The notes below the pieces were generated by a model. It was given only the letters and a program-made list of their open reading frames with translations, was not told the origin of the DNA and did no database searches. A DNA stretch of 64,000 bases from assembly GCA_014804005.1 (NCBI GenBank), contig JAAVAP010000026.1, forward strand, positions 1 through 64,000. The letters run 5' to 3'. A program made the translations under genes and the position numbers. Below, piece after piece: positions 41,537 to 51,064 of this stretch. The first letter of the stretch is position 1, and each line of letters begins with the position of its first letter. This stretch comes from Treponema sp. Its GTDB lineage: Bacteria > Spirochaetota > Spirochaetia > Treponematales > Treponemataceae.

Positions 41537-42955
41537 TTAATATTCAAATTCAGGCTTGGAAAAAAATTCCATTTGCTCGCCTGTGGCGGGATGCGCAAAA
41601 CTCAAGTACGAGGCATGTAACAAAAGCCGCCCGCCTTGCGTTTCCTCCCTGCCATAAAGATTGTCGCCAACAATCGGCGTGTTCAATTCGAGCGGGCTTG
41701 CGGCGGCAAATCGCAATTGGTGCGTGCGGCCAGTGAGCGGTTCAAAGCACACGGTTGTAACAGTGCGCCCGTTCTTGCCTTGTGCGCCGCGCATATTCCA
41801 AATGCGCTCGCGCTTCCACAAAGTTATTGCAAGTTTTCCGTGCGTGTCGTCGTGGATTTGGTGCGGGCGATTCTCGATGTCCACGCGGTGGCGGATTTCC
41901 AAGCGGCCGCTTTTTGTCGCGCGAGTGATTCCGAGTTTTTCATTTTGCAAGATTCCGTCCAAAACCGCGATGTATTTTTTCCGAACTTTGCCGAGCGCAA
42001 ATTGTTCCGAAAGATTTTTGTGGCTTTTCGAATCGAACGCCAAAACCATAAGCCCGCTTGTGTCCATGTCGAGGCGATGCACGGAAGGCTGCGCAATTGT
42101 TTTCGGGAAAAGCCGCTGCATTCGTCGCACGACGCAATCTTGTTTTTCCGCGCCCCTCCCCGGAACGGAAAGCAAGCCGCTCGGTTTTTCCACAACCAAA
42201 ATATTTTCGTCGCGATAAATTATTTTTAATCCCAAAATCAAAGGCAGAATTATTCCACATTTTTCGTCGCAAGGATTTTTGAAATCCGCGTCATCGGCAT
42301 TTTCGAATTTTTGCGCGTCCGAGCCATTCCAATAAAATTCCTCAAGGCTGAACGGAAGCAATTGTTTTTCGAAAGCGTAACTCAGCAATTTCGGCGCACA
42401 ACAATCGCCAGTTCCTGTTGGAATTAAAAAACTGCGTTTTTCATCGCGCTCGTTTTTTTCATGATTTTCATTTTGTGCAGAATTTTCTTCGTGCCGAAAA
42501 CTTGCGTACAATTTTTCTTTTATTATGTCGTTGAAATTTCGCGCGATTCCGTCGGCACAAAAAAAATTGTAAAGAGAATAAATGCGCCGCAAAGTTTCGT
42601 TGCAAAGTTTTATTCGCAATTTTTTTCGCGCGGATTTTTGTTCGGAAATTTCGCCTGCTGGCGCGACGGAAAGTTCGTGAATTTTTTTGTCGTTGATTGA
42701 AATTACCGCGTTGTATTTTTCTTCATCGAAAAGTGGCGGAACAAAACCTTCGATGTTCCATTTGCCGCCGAGCGATCCGGAAAAGGCGCGAAGCACGAGT
42801 TGCTCGCCATTTTCATCAAGGCAAACAAGCGCGCCGAACATTCCTTTGAAAAAATAAAATTCCGAATTGCCGCAAAGCGATTTTTTTTCTTTAAGCTCGC
42901 GAATCATTTCAAAGCAGATTTTTTTCGCGGCATCTTTGTCAAACGGAGGAAACAC
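41537..42955 (-). CDS. RluA-family RNA pseudouridine synthase with N-terminal extension
   Basis: A 472-residue protein. The C-terminal 240 residues are an RluA-type pseudouridine synthase: ILVVEKPSGLLSVPG, the catalytic block HRLDMDTSGLMVLA with its Asp, KKYIAVLDG, and the GRTHQLR motif. The N-terminal 220 residues are an extension not typical of RluA-C, containing an Asp/Glu-rich helical stretch. It starts with GTG, six bases after rpiA, as the last gene of the def-fmt-PASTA-aroDE-rpiA run. The target rRNA or tRNA position cannot be read. Confidence 0.85.
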   Translation of the reverse strand: MFPPFDKDAAKKICFEMIRELKEKKSLCGNSEFYFFKGMFGALVCLDENGEQLVLRAFSGSLGGKWNIEGFVPPLFDEEKYNAVISINDKKIHELSVAPAGEISEQKSARKKLRIKLCNETLRRIYSLYNFFCADGIARNFNDIIKEKLYASFRHEENSAQNENHEKNERDEKRSFLIPTGTGDCCAPKLLSYAFEKQLLPFSLEEFYWNGSDAQKFENADDADFKNPCDEKCGIILPLILGLKIIYRDENILVVEKPSGLLSVPGRGAEKQDCVVRRMQRLFPKTIAQPSVHRLDMDTSGLMVLAFDSKSHKNLSEQFALGKVRKKYIAVLDGILQNEKLGITRATKSGRLEIRHRVDIENRPHQIHDDTHGKLAITLWKRERIWNMRGAQGKNGRTVTTVCFEPLTGRTHQLRFAAASPLELNTPIVGDNLYGREETQGGRLLLHASYLSFAHPATGEQMEFFSKPEFEY

Positions 42956-42961
42956 AGTCGC

Positions 42962-43699
42962 TTATTTTGCTTTGCTGTTCGGCGCGCGCTGAATTGTTTT
43001 GCCTTTTTCGTCCGCCAGAAAAACGATCGGCTTTTTGTGCGTGAAAAATCCATTTTCCACCACGCCAGTTATCGCATTGATTTTTTTTTCCATCGCGGCA
43101 GGATCAACGCTTTTTTTCCAAAGAACATCGAGCAATTGATTTCCGTTGTCCGTGATGACAGGTCCAGCCTTTCTGATTCCCTGGCGCAAAACGCATTTGC
43201 CGCCGAGTTTTGCAATCGCGTTGACGACAGGCACTCGCGCTTCTTCGAGGATTTCCACTGGGAGGGGGAATTTTGTTCCGAGCGTTTTCACTACTTTCGA
43301 GGAATCCGCTATGACGACAAAAATTTTGGAATTGTACGCTACGATTTTTTCACGGAACAACGCCGCGCCGCCGCCTTTTATGACGCTGTTGTCGGGCGCG
43401 ATTTCGTCCGCGCCGTCAATCGCCAAATCCAATTTTCCGCCAATCGCGCGGTCGTTCATCGAATAAAGTGGAATGCCCAAGTCGGCGCAAAGATTCGCGG
43501 TTTGGAAACTCGTTACCACGGCGAGGACATTTTTCAAAGTACCGTCGGCAATTCGTTCGGCGAGCCTTCGTACGGCGGGCATCGCGGTCGAGCCAGTTCC
43601 GAGACCGATTTTCATTCCGCTGAAAATTTTTTTCTGTTCGATGAGCGAATCAATCGCAGTCCGCGCCACGAGTTCTTTCTGTTCTTGCTGACTAAGCAT
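42962..43699 (-). CDS. rpiA: Ribose-5-phosphate isomerase A
   Basis: A 245-residue RpiA that interconverts ribose-5-phosphate and ribulose-5-phosphate in the pentose-phosphate pathway. Motifs: IGLGTGSTA, LDLAIDGADEI, IKGGGAALFREKI and the C-terminal KKINAITGVVENGFF, all typical of RpiA. CAGGAG precedes the ATG at 43699, eight bases inside the end of aroDE, so translation is coupled. Confidence 0.95.
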   Translation of the reverse strand: MLSQQEQKELVARTAIDSLIEQKKIFSGMKIGLGTGSTAMPAVRRLAERIADGTLKNVLAVVTSFQTANLCADLGIPLYSMNDRAIGGKLDLAIDGADEIAPDNSVIKGGGAALFREKIVAYNSKIFVVIADSSKVVKTLGTKFPLPVEILEEARVPVVNAIAKLGGKCVLRQGIRKAGPVITDNGNQLLDVLWKKSVDPAAMEKKINAITGVVENGFFTHKKPIVFLADEKGKTIQRAPNSKAK

Positions 43700-45191
43700 A
43701 TTCAACTCCTGTGAAAATTTTGAATTGCTCGTATGCCTGATATTTTAGCATTTCGCTGCCGTTGCAAACTTTGCAGCCCGCCATCATCGCGCGCTGCATA
43801 ATCGGCGTAACTTCGGGAGTGTAAACGATGTCGAACAAAATTTCTTTTCCGCTGAATTTGTAAAAATAAATCGGGTCGTTTTGCGCGTTGCTCGTTTCCG
43901 TGGAATTCATTCCGACCGAAGTCGTTTGGATTATCAAGTCGGAATATTTTTTCAGCATGTTGATCGAATCCACAGTGAGCGATGCGGAATCAAATCCGAA
44001 CATGTTCGCCACTTGCTCCGCGCGGAAATGCGTTCGATTGAAGACGCACGCCTTTCCTCCCAAAATTTTTATCGCGCATGCAATCGCGCGAGCCGCTCCT
44101 CCTGCGCCGATAATCGAAACTTTTTTGCGCCGCAAATTTTTCAGCCCGGTAAATTCCAAGAGTGCCTTCGCGAATCCTGAAAAGTCCGTGTTGTAGCCGC
44201 ACCATTCGTCGTTCTTTCGGATAATCGTATTGCACGCGCCGATTTCCTTGACATGTTTGTCCACTTCAATCAAATCGTTCACGACAGTTTCTTTGTGCGG
44301 CACGGTTACGGAAAGTCCGCGCATTCCGATTTCGTTTGCGAAGTTGATTGTTTGATGAATATCAGCAGAAGGGAGGGGGACGTAAACCGCATTCATCGAA
44401 TGCTTTTTGTAGCCTGCGTTGTGCAATTTCGGGCTGTCGGTTTTTTCAAGCGGCCATCCTGTTACGCCGAAAATTTCCGTGCGCTCGTTCAGATTCCTGA
44501 AATTATACACTTGGTCGAGCGTGAGCGGATCGATGTGCCCTATGTTTTTGAGCGAATTCTCTCCGTCTGCCGCGGAAGTGTAAGTGAGAAAGGAATGCGT
44601 TTTGTACGCGAGAATTCTTGAAACAGTTCCAATTGATCCCATCGCGCACAAAATGTGATCGTAGTCCGAAAAGTAGCGCGTCTCGCTAAAAAGATTTTTC
44701 ACGTCGTCCAAAGTTTTCGGCATAAAAGCGATCTTCGGAATTTCATATCCGGTGCGTCGCATTTCGTTGCAACGCCTTACGATGTTGCTCACTGGTTCTT
44801 TCATATTGTGATAGCTTCGAATGATTCTCGTTCCAAAAGCCATCGCAGCATCTTCCAAATTCGAAACGAAAAAATCGTTTTCAAAATCCACGTATTGAAA
44901 ATTGTTTTCCCTGTGAAGATCGTCGGCAAAAGCCATCGCCTGCGCGAAAAGCATCGCCCGCGAGCTTTCGCCCGCGCGGTAAGCGCCGCCGTCGTTTAAT
45001 CGCCGAATCGTCAGGATGCACGGAATCTTCGCGAGCCTCGGAAATTTCCTGATGTGAAGGGCTTCGTCCTCGTCAAGATAATCCGCGCGCAATTCCGCGA
45101 TGTCTATGTAATTTCGATAGCATTCTACAAGCGCGAGATTTTTTTCGATTGTGCTCTCCGTGAGCGTAAGACAAACTTTTGTGGCCTGCAT
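43692..45191 (-). CDS. aroDE: Bifunctional 3-dehydroquinate dehydratase / shikimate dehydrogenase (AroDE)
   Basis: A 499-residue fusion catalysing steps three and four of the shikimate pathway. Residues about 1-225 are type I dehydroquinase: ELRADYLDED, TIRRLNDGG, SYHNM (catalytic His) and KIAFMPK (Schiff-base Lys). Residues about 235-499 are AroE: VTGWPLEKTDSPKLHN, SVTVPHKE with the catalytic Lys, GYNTDFSGF with the Asp, and GAGGAARAI. The ATG overlaps the stop of the PASTA gene as TAATG. The same fusion occurs in several host-associated bacteria. Confidence 0.93.
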   Translation of the reverse strand: MQATKVCLTLTESTIEKNLALVECYRNYIDIAELRADYLDEDEALHIRKFPRLAKIPCILTIRRLNDGGAYRAGESSRAMLFAQAMAFADDLHRENNFQYVDFENDFFVSNLEDAAMAFGTRIIRSYHNMKEPVSNIVRRCNEMRRTGYEIPKIAFMPKTLDDVKNLFSETRYFSDYDHILCAMGSIGTVSRILAYKTHSFLTYTSAADGENSLKNIGHIDPLTLDQVYNFRNLNERTEIFGVTGWPLEKTDSPKLHNAGYKKHSMNAVYVPLPSADIHQTINFANEIGMRGLSVTVPHKETVVNDLIEVDKHVKEIGACNTIIRKNDEWCGYNTDFSGFAKALLEFTGLKNLRRKKVSIIGAGGAARAIACAIKILGGKACVFNRTHFRAEQVANMFGFDSASLTVDSINMLKKYSDLIIQTTSVGMNSTETSNAQNDPIYFYKFSGKEILFDIVYTPEVTPIMQRAMMAGCKVCNGSEMLKYQAYEQFKIFTGVEYA

Positions 45192-46264
45192 TATTGAACC
45201 GTAAAATGTTCCTTTTCTTGATTGAGCACGCTGAGCGCCAAAATCGTTCCATGCGGCACAGAGTACGGAAGCGAAATGTTTCCGCCAATGTGATTGAACG
45301 AAGCGATTGTGAACGGCGAGCCTTCGGGAGGATACGCGTCGATTTTTACAGGAACTGCGATCGGATAGTATGAAATATTCGTCGAAAAAATTCCGTAGCT
45401 GGCATTCGAAAAATTGTTCATTTGCATTCCGGCAGTTTCGGCTTCGTTGCGTCCGCGCACATTTTCCACGATTGTGTCGCCAGAAAAAATCGCGTCCGAA
45501 GCCGGCAACGCAATTTCAAGCGTGATTTGCGAAAATTCCGCAGTTTCGCTTTCTGCGGCGAGCGACTGATTTACTACAGTTCCAGAGGTTTCGTCCGAGC
45601 CGGCAATGTGGCTTTGAAAATGAAAAAGCAAATTCACTTTGCCCATTTCTTCAGAAATCTGCGCAATCGTGTTTCCCAAAAAATTCGGAACTTTTACGAG
45701 CGAATCAGATGCGCCTTTTGAAACGATGAAATGCAATTCCACGCCTTGCGTTATCGGCGTGCCTTCCTCAGGCTCTTGTTCCAAAATCGTTCCGATTGGC
45801 GATGAATCAAGCTTGAAAACCGGCTCGGCGATTGTAATTGGAGGCGTGTCAACTCCGCCGTAAAGCATGTCCAATTTTGTTTTGACTGTATCTATGTTCG
45901 TTCCGACGTAATTTCCCACATGGTCGATCACCACGCCTCGGCTGACTACAAGCGTAATTCTGCGGCCCGCTTTGACGATGCTTCCCGCGTTCGGCGACTG
46001 CGAAAGCACTTGACCTGCCTCGCCGGGCAAATCACTGTAACGCAATTGAAGCTTCGGGTACAATTCTTTTTCCTGCATTTCCAAAAGCGCGCGCGTGAGG
46101 CTTTTTCCCGTAACGTCGGGAACTAAAACTTGCTCGTCGCCTTTGTTGGCAAAAAAGAAAACGGCAAGCGCGGCAAGCACCATCAGTAAAAAAGTTGCGA
46201 GTGTATATAGAGAAAACACTCGAATGTTTTTTTGCAATTCACCTTGAAATTCATTTTTCGTCAT
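45191..46264 (-). CDS. Membrane-anchored PASTA-domain protein
   Basis: A 357-residue protein with one N-terminal membrane helix (about residues 18-40) and three extracytoplasmic PASTA domains (about 45-115, 120-190 and 193-265), for example VLVPDVTGKSLTRALLEM and VPNFLGNTIAQISEEM. The last 90 residues are a further beta region. PASTA domains bind peptidoglycan fragments. No kinase or penicillin-binding domain is attached, so it is a stand-alone sensor or scaffold. GAGGAA precedes the ATG. Confidence 0.85.
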   Translation of the reverse strand: MTKNEFQGELQKNIRVFSLYTLATFLLMVLAALAVFFFANKGDEQVLVPDVTGKSLTRALLEMQEKELYPKLQLRYSDLPGEAGQVLSQSPNAGSIVKAGRRITLVVSRGVVIDHVGNYVGTNIDTVKTKLDMLYGGVDTPPITIAEPVFKLDSSPIGTILEQEPEEGTPITQGVELHFIVSKGASDSLVKVPNFLGNTIAQISEEMGKVNLLFHFQSHIAGSDETSGTVVNQSLAAESETAEFSQITLEIALPASDAIFSGDTIVENVRGRNEAETAGMQMNNFSNASYGIFSTNISYYPIAVPVKIDAYPPEGSPFTIASFNHIGGNISLPYSVPHGTILALSVLNQEKEHFTVQ

Positions 46265-46320
46265 AAAATTTCCTCGAAAACCATTTTATCAAAATTCGCG
46301 CCGAATATCAATATTATTTT

Positions 46321-47367
46321 TTAGAAAAGTACAGTGTCGATGAAATTTTTGTTGCCGTTCAAAAAATCCTTGTAGTTCATCGCGTTGCGCTGCTGACGTT
46401 GAAGTTGCGTCACGCACAAAACATCTTCGCCGCATTTTACGAAAATTCCGTTTTGCTTGTCCGCCGCCGCAACTTGTCCATTTTTTATTTCGGAAAAATT
46501 TTCAGGCAAGGCGATTTTTTTATTTTCAATTTCATCTTTGTCGAACGGAACGCATTTCAAAATTTTCAAAGTCTCGCCTTCCACAGAACCAATTCGAGTG
46601 AATGCGCCGCCTTCGTTCGTGTACGCGCGAACAAAAGCTGAAATTTTCTGCGCGCTTTCGTTCCAATTTATCAAAGTGTCTTCGCGCGAAATTATTTTCG
46701 TGTAGGAAGCCGCGCCTTGTTGCGCCGTGCCTTGCGGCATTTTTCCGAGCCGCGCGCATTCTCGCAAAACGCCGTCGATCAAATCCGCTCCAATCATCGC
46801 GCTTTTTTCCAAAAGCAAATCGGCGGTTTCGGTAAAATCAAGCGCGATTTTTTCTTGCGCCAAAATTTCGCCTTCGTCCATTCCGAGCGCAAGCGTTTGA
46901 ACAGTAACGGCCGTTTCTTTGTCCATGTTCAAAATCGCCGCAGGAATCGGCGTGGGTCCTCGATATTTCGGCAAAAGCGATGGATGCAAATTCATTCCGC
47001 CGATTTTAAAAAGCGAAAGAAATTTCGGACCGAAAATTTTTCCGTAGGCAAAGCAAACCAAAATGTCAAAATCGAGCGCGGAAATCACTTCGCGAAAATC
47101 CGTATCCAATTTTTGCGGTGAATAAACAGGAATGTTTTTTTTCTGCGCGAACGCGCCCACCGCAGTCGGAAGCAAATCTTTTTTTCGTCCTTTCGCGCTC
47201 GGCGGATTTGTGAGAACGCCCGCAATTTCGTAAACGCCTTGAGAACGCTCGAGCAAAATTTCCAAAGTCCGCGCGGACGCTTCTGGACTTCCCGCGTAAA
47301 GAATTTTCAGCGTTCGATTTTTTTCTAATTTTTTTTCGGAATTTTTTTTGCAAATTTCATTTTGCAT
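46321..47367 (-). CDS. fmt: Methionyl-tRNA formyltransferase
   Basis: A 348-residue enzyme that formylates Met-tRNA for initiation. The formyltransferase core is clear: LKILYAGSPEASA, MNLHPSLLPKYRGPTPI with the SLLPKYRG motif, and DEGEILAQ. The C-terminal tRNA-contacting domain ends IDTVLF. I chose the ATG at 47367, which overlaps the def gene by 11 bases; the open frame reaches further upstream through def and is not used. Formylation works with the deformylase encoded just before it. Confidence 0.93.
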   Translation of the reverse strand: MQNEICKKNSEKKLEKNRTLKILYAGSPEASARTLEILLERSQGVYEIAGVLTNPPSAKGRKKDLLPTAVGAFAQKKNIPVYSPQKLDTDFREVISALDFDILVCFAYGKIFGPKFLSLFKIGGMNLHPSLLPKYRGPTPIPAAILNMDKETAVTVQTLALGMDEGEILAQEKIALDFTETADLLLEKSAMIGADLIDGVLRECARLGKMPQGTAQQGAASYTKIISREDTLINWNESAQKISAFVRAYTNEGGAFTRIGSVEGETLKILKCVPFDKDEIENKKIALPENFSEIKNGQVAAADKQNGIFVKCGEDVLCVTQLQRQQRNAMNYKDFLNGNKNFIDTVLF

Positions 47368-47935
47368 TTTTCTTGGCTTCCTTGGCGGCTTTTTTTGCGG
47401 CGATTCGTTTTTCCTTCGCCTCGCGTTCGGCGGCTTTTTGCAATGCGCGTTCCGCGCGACGTGCGAATTTTTCACGAGTTTCTTTTGCGAACTCGGCATC
47501 GCCACGATCGATGAAAACAATTCCGTCAAGATGATCGTTTTCATGTTGAATCACTCTCGCCAAAAGTCCATCGGCTTCAAGTACAAAATTTTTTCCATTC
47601 AAATCCTGCGCTTGAACTGTAACTTTGGAAGGGCGCATTATTTCTTCGTAAGTTTGCGGAACAGAAAGACAGCCTTCTTCATAAGGAACGCTGTCGCTGG
47701 AAGTGCGCACAATTTGCGGATTTATGAAAACGCGCCTCACATCGTCGTCCGCAATCACAACGAACATTCTGCGGCTTTGTCCAATTTGCGGGCACGCCAA
47801 ACCAACTCCGTTCGCGCTTATCATTGTTTCGAACATTTCGTCGGCAAGTTTTTTTAAATCGTCGTTGATTTCTTCTTGCGGAATCGGAAGAGCTTTTTTC
47901 GCGAGAACTTCTTCGCCCAATTTGTAAATTTTCAT
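47357..47935 (-). CDS. def: Peptide deformylase
   Basis: A 192-residue Fe/Zn peptide deformylase. All three family motifs are present: GVGLACPQIG, EGCLSVP (metal-binding Cys) and QHENDHLDG with the HExxH pair. The tail after residue 160 is an unusual Lys/Ala-rich helix (about 30 residues, RAERALQKAAEREAKEKR and beyond), absent from the typical 165-170-residue enzyme. GGAGTGA precedes the ATG. Confidence 0.95.
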   Translation of the reverse strand: MKIYKLGEEVLAKKALPIPQEEINDDLKKLADEMFETMISANGVGLACPQIGQSRRMFVVIADDDVRRVFINPQIVRTSSDSVPYEEGCLSVPQTYEEIMRPSKVTVQAQDLNGKNFVLEADGLLARVIQHENDHLDGIVFIDRGDAEFAKETREKFARRAERALQKAAEREAKEKRIAAKKAAKEAKKNAK

Positions 47936-47969
47936 AAATCACTCCATCGAATTAAAAATAAATTTCTCT

Positions 47970-48046
47970 TTTTTGAAGCCCCTTACGGAAGCGAAACAGC
48001 GCAGACGCTAGCTCCAGCGGAAGCGAAAATTCTCGTTCCTCGTCGC
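47970..48046. repeat. Dispersed repeat copy between hisD and def
   Basis: TTTTGAAGCCCCTTACGGAA and following bases, then CGCTAGCTCCAGCGGAAGCG and GTTCCTC. The two halves match 23545-23577 and 23703-23740, where three stem-loops lie between them. Confidence 0.65.
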
Positions 48047-48061
48047 AAGATTTTTCAAAAC

Positions 48062-49381
48062 TCACTTCAACCTGAATCGCGCGGCGCGCGCATGTCCTGC
48101 AAGTCCTTCGGTGTCTCCCAAAATTCCTGCGGCGTTCGCGCTGGCAATTACGCCCTTTTTTCCGTTCGCCGTTCGCAAGGTTGTAACTGTCTTCAAAAAG
48201 CATCGCACGCTCAAGCCGCCAGTAAATTTTGCCGAGCCGCCAGTGGGAAGCGTGTGATTCAAACCTGCTGCATAATCGCCAAAAACTTCCGCCGCGCCGT
48301 GGCCGATGAAAAGCGAGCCATAATTGTGGACGAGCGATTTTATTTTTTCCAAATCCGCGCCTTCGTCCAACGCGAGTTCCAAATGTTCGGGCGATTTTTT
48401 GTTCGCGATTTGCGCGGCTTCTTCGAGCGATGATGCCACGATTATCATTCCGCAATTTTCTATGCTTTCGCGCGCAATTTTTTTCGTCGGCAAATCTTCA
48501 AGCTGAACTTCGATTTCCGCCTGAACTTTTTTCGCAAAATCCAAATCGTCCGTCGCCAAAATCGGCTGCGCCACAACATCGTGTTCGGCCTGCGCGAGCA
48601 AATCCGCCGCCACCCATTGCGCGTTCGCGTTTTTGTCCGCGATGATGAAAACTTCGCTCGGACCTGCGAGCATGTCAATTCCGACCGTGCCGTAAACAAG
48701 GCGTTTCGCTTCGGCTACGAATTTATTTCCAGGCCCGACAATCACATCGCATTTTGGAATGGATTGCGTTCCGAACGCCATCGCCGCAATCGCTTGCGCT
48801 CCGCCACACGCAAAAACTTTTTTCGCGCCGCAAATGTAAGCCCCCGCCATTATTTTTTCGTCGGCATAAGGTTGCGCCGATTTTTTTTCGTCAGGATGCA
48901 AACGAGGCGGCGTGCACATCACGACTTCTTTCACGCCGGCGGCGATTGCCGGAGTGACAGTCATAATCACAGTGGAAACGAGCGGAAATCTTCCTGCTGG
49001 AACATAAACGCCCGCGCGTTCGACGGGAATGTTTTTTTGTCCCGTAAAAAGTCCTTCTTCCAATTCAATTTCAAAATCGGAAAAACATTCGCGCTGCTTT
49101 TTTGCAAAAAGCAAAGCCAAGTCATGCGAGTAAACGAGCGAATCGTAGAGCGCGGGATTTTCATCTTGCATTTTTTTTGCCGCGCGTTCCAATTCCGAAA
49201 ATTCTATTTCAAATTTTTGCGGCGAACAAACGTCAAACTTCGCGCCATATTCGCGCAACGCTTCGTCGCCAGAATTTTTCACGTCCGCCAAAATCGTCTT
49301 TACAATTTCAAGCGAATCGGCAAAGTCGCGTCCTTCGAAAAATTTTTGTTCAATATTTTTGGCTTCTACAATTTTTATCAT
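48062..49381 (-). CDS. hisD: Histidinol dehydrogenase
   Basis: A 439-residue NAD-dependent zinc enzyme for the last two steps of histidine synthesis. Readable blocks: FTGQKNIPVERAGVYVPAG, VIVGPGNKFVAEAKRLVYG, DLLAQAEHDVVAQPIL with the metal-binding His, the catalytic HLELALDE region and LNHTLPTGGSAKFTGGLSV. The ATG at 49381 has AAGGAGA eleven bases upstream; the longer open frame has no support. No other his gene is in the window. Confidence 0.95.
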   Translation of the reverse strand: MIKIVEAKNIEQKFFEGRDFADSLEIVKTILADVKNSGDEALREYGAKFDVCSPQKFEIEFSELERAAKKMQDENPALYDSLVYSHDLALLFAKKQRECFSDFEIELEEGLFTGQKNIPVERAGVYVPAGRFPLVSTVIMTVTPAIAAGVKEVVMCTPPRLHPDEKKSAQPYADEKIMAGAYICGAKKVFACGGAQAIAAMAFGTQSIPKCDVIVGPGNKFVAEAKRLVYGTVGIDMLAGPSEVFIIADKNANAQWVAADLLAQAEHDVVAQPILATDDLDFAKKVQAEIEVQLEDLPTKKIARESIENCGMIIVASSLEEAAQIANKKSPEHLELALDEGADLEKIKSLVHNYGSLFIGHGAAEVFGDYAAGLNHTLPTGGSAKFTGGLSVRCFLKTVTTLRTANGKKGVIASANAAGILGDTEGLAGHARAARFRLK

Positions 49382-49528
49382 CGTTTTAAAATCTCCTTGC
49401 GCAGCGACAGGATAGAATTTAATTATATCGCAAAAAAAAAATAATTGGAAGAGCGTTTTGTCAAACTGTATTTCCGCTTGCGCTGAAAACTGTCTTTCCA
49501 ATTGGCGACAATGCAAGCGGTGATTCAC

Positions 49529-49557
49529 TTGAAACAATCAGCGTTTTGTGATAAAAT
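49529..49557 (+). promoter_or_regulatory. Promoter of glyS
   Basis: TTGAAA (49529-49534), 17 bases, TAAAAT (49552-49557). The leader of about 48 bases ends in GGGAG and is too short for a T-box. Confidence 0.7.
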
Positions 49558-49611
49558 ATTTGTAGCTAAAATATCGCTCAATTGAGGCGTTTAATTTTTG
49601 GGAGAAAAACT

Positions 49612-51063
49612 ATGGCAAACCAAATTGGACACGAATGCACGCTTGAAAAAATCATTTCGCTTTGCAAGCGGCGCGGATTTGTATATCAGGCTTCGGAGAT
49701 TTACGGCGGACAGGCGGGCGCGTGGGATTACGGTCCGCTCGGCGTGAATTTCAAGCGGAACATTCAGAACGAATGGTGGCATTATATGACGCAGCTTCGC
49801 GACGACGTCGTGGGCTTGGACAGCGCAATTTTCCAGCATAACAAAACTTGGGAAGCATCGGGTCATGTGGCGCATTTTTCCGATCCGATGATCGACTGCA
49901 CCGAATGCAAGGCGAGATTTCGCGCGGACAATTTGATTGAAGAATTCTACGACAAAAAAGGTGTCGCGCCCGAAAAGCCCGTGGACACGATGAGCCACGA
50001 GGAAATGAAAGCCATCATCGACGAAAACATAAATTGTCCGACTTGCGGAAAGCATTCATGGACGGCAGTCCGCGAATTCAACTTGATGTTTAAGACGCAC
50101 CTCGGACCTGTGGCGAGCGACACTTCGCTGATTTATTTGCGTCCCGAAACTTGCCAAGGAATTTTCACGGATTTCAAAAACATAGTTCAGTCCAGCCGAA
50201 TGAAATTGCCGTTCGGCGTGGCGCAAGTGGGAAAGTCGTTCCGCAATGAAATCATTTTCAAGAATTTCATTTTCCGCACATGCGAATTCGAGCAAATGGA
50301 AATGGAATATTTTTGCAAGGCGGGAAGCGACGAGCAGATTTTCGAAGACTGGCGAAAATATCGCTGGAATTTTTATCTTAAATATGGAATATCGGAGAAA
50401 AATCTCAAGTGGCATCATCACGACAAATTGGCGCACTACGCGAAGGACGCTTACGACATTCAGTACAATTTCCCGATTGGCTTTGAGGAAATCGAAGGCA
50501 TCCACAACCGCACGGATTTTGATTTGAGTCAGCACACGAAAGTTTCGGGCAAGGACATGTCGTACATCGATCAGGAAAACGGCAATGAAACTTTTACGCC
50601 TTATGTCATCGAAACTTCCGCCGGCCTCAACCGAAATTTCTTGGCGTTTATGTGCGAGGCTTACGAAGAGGAAAATTGCGGCAAAGATGGAAAAGAAGAT
50701 TTCCGCACGGTTTTGCATTTGCATCCGCGCCTCGCGCCTGTCACGGTCGCAGTGCTTCCGCTTATGAAAAAGGACGGCCTTGCCGAGCGCGCGAAGGAAA
50801 TCCAGCATTCGCTTAAAGAAGAATTCGTCACGGATTTTGATTTGTCGGGAACGGTCGGAAAACGCTATCGCCGCCAGGACGAAATCGGAACGCCGTTTTG
50901 CGTCACGATCGACTACGACACGATCACGCAGGGAAATCCGAATTTCGACACGGTGACAGTCCGCGCCCGCGACACGATGGAACAAGAGCGCGTGAAAGTC
51001 GCCGTGCTTTCTGCGTACATACAAAACGCGATTCGAAATTACAAGCCCGTGGCGAAAAAATAA
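49612..51063 (+). CDS. glyS: Glycyl-tRNA synthetase, alpha2 type
   Basis: A 483-residue class II synthetase that charges tRNA(Gly); the single-chain type shared with archaea and eukaryotes. It shows motif 1 near QNEWWHYM, the GYG-like start SEIYGGQAGAWDYGPLG, motif 2 GKSFRNEII and motif 3 GLNRNFLAFM. Cys pairs CTECKARF and CPTCGKHS form a zinc insertion. GGGAG precedes the ATG at 49612. The following AKR-like gene begins after one base. Confidence 0.95.
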   Translation: MANQIGHECTLEKIISLCKRRGFVYQASEIYGGQAGAWDYGPLGVNFKRNIQNEWWHYMTQLRDDVVGLDSAIFQHNKTWEASGHVAHFSDPMIDCTECKARFRADNLIEEFYDKKGVAPEKPVDTMSHEEMKAIIDENINCPTCGKHSWTAVREFNLMFKTHLGPVASDTSLIYLRPETCQGIFTDFKNIVQSSRMKLPFGVAQVGKSFRNEIIFKNFIFRTCEFEQMEMEYFCKAGSDEQIFEDWRKYRWNFYLKYGISEKNLKWHHHDKLAHYAKDAYDIQYNFPIGFEEIEGIHNRTDFDLSQHTKVSGKDMSYIDQENGNETFTPYVIETSAGLNRNFLAFMCEAYEEENCGKDGKEDFRTVLHLHPRLAPVTVAVLPLMKKDGLAERAKEIQHSLKEEFVTDFDLSGTVGKRYRRQDEIGTPFCVTIDYDTITQGNPNFDTVTVRARDTMEQERVKVAVLSAYIQNAIRNYKPVAKK

Positions 51064-51064
51064 A

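Noticed and set aside
49558..49611. T-box or glycine riboswitch before glyS
   Set aside because: The predicted leader is only about 48 bases, with no T-box bulge motif or paired aptamer.
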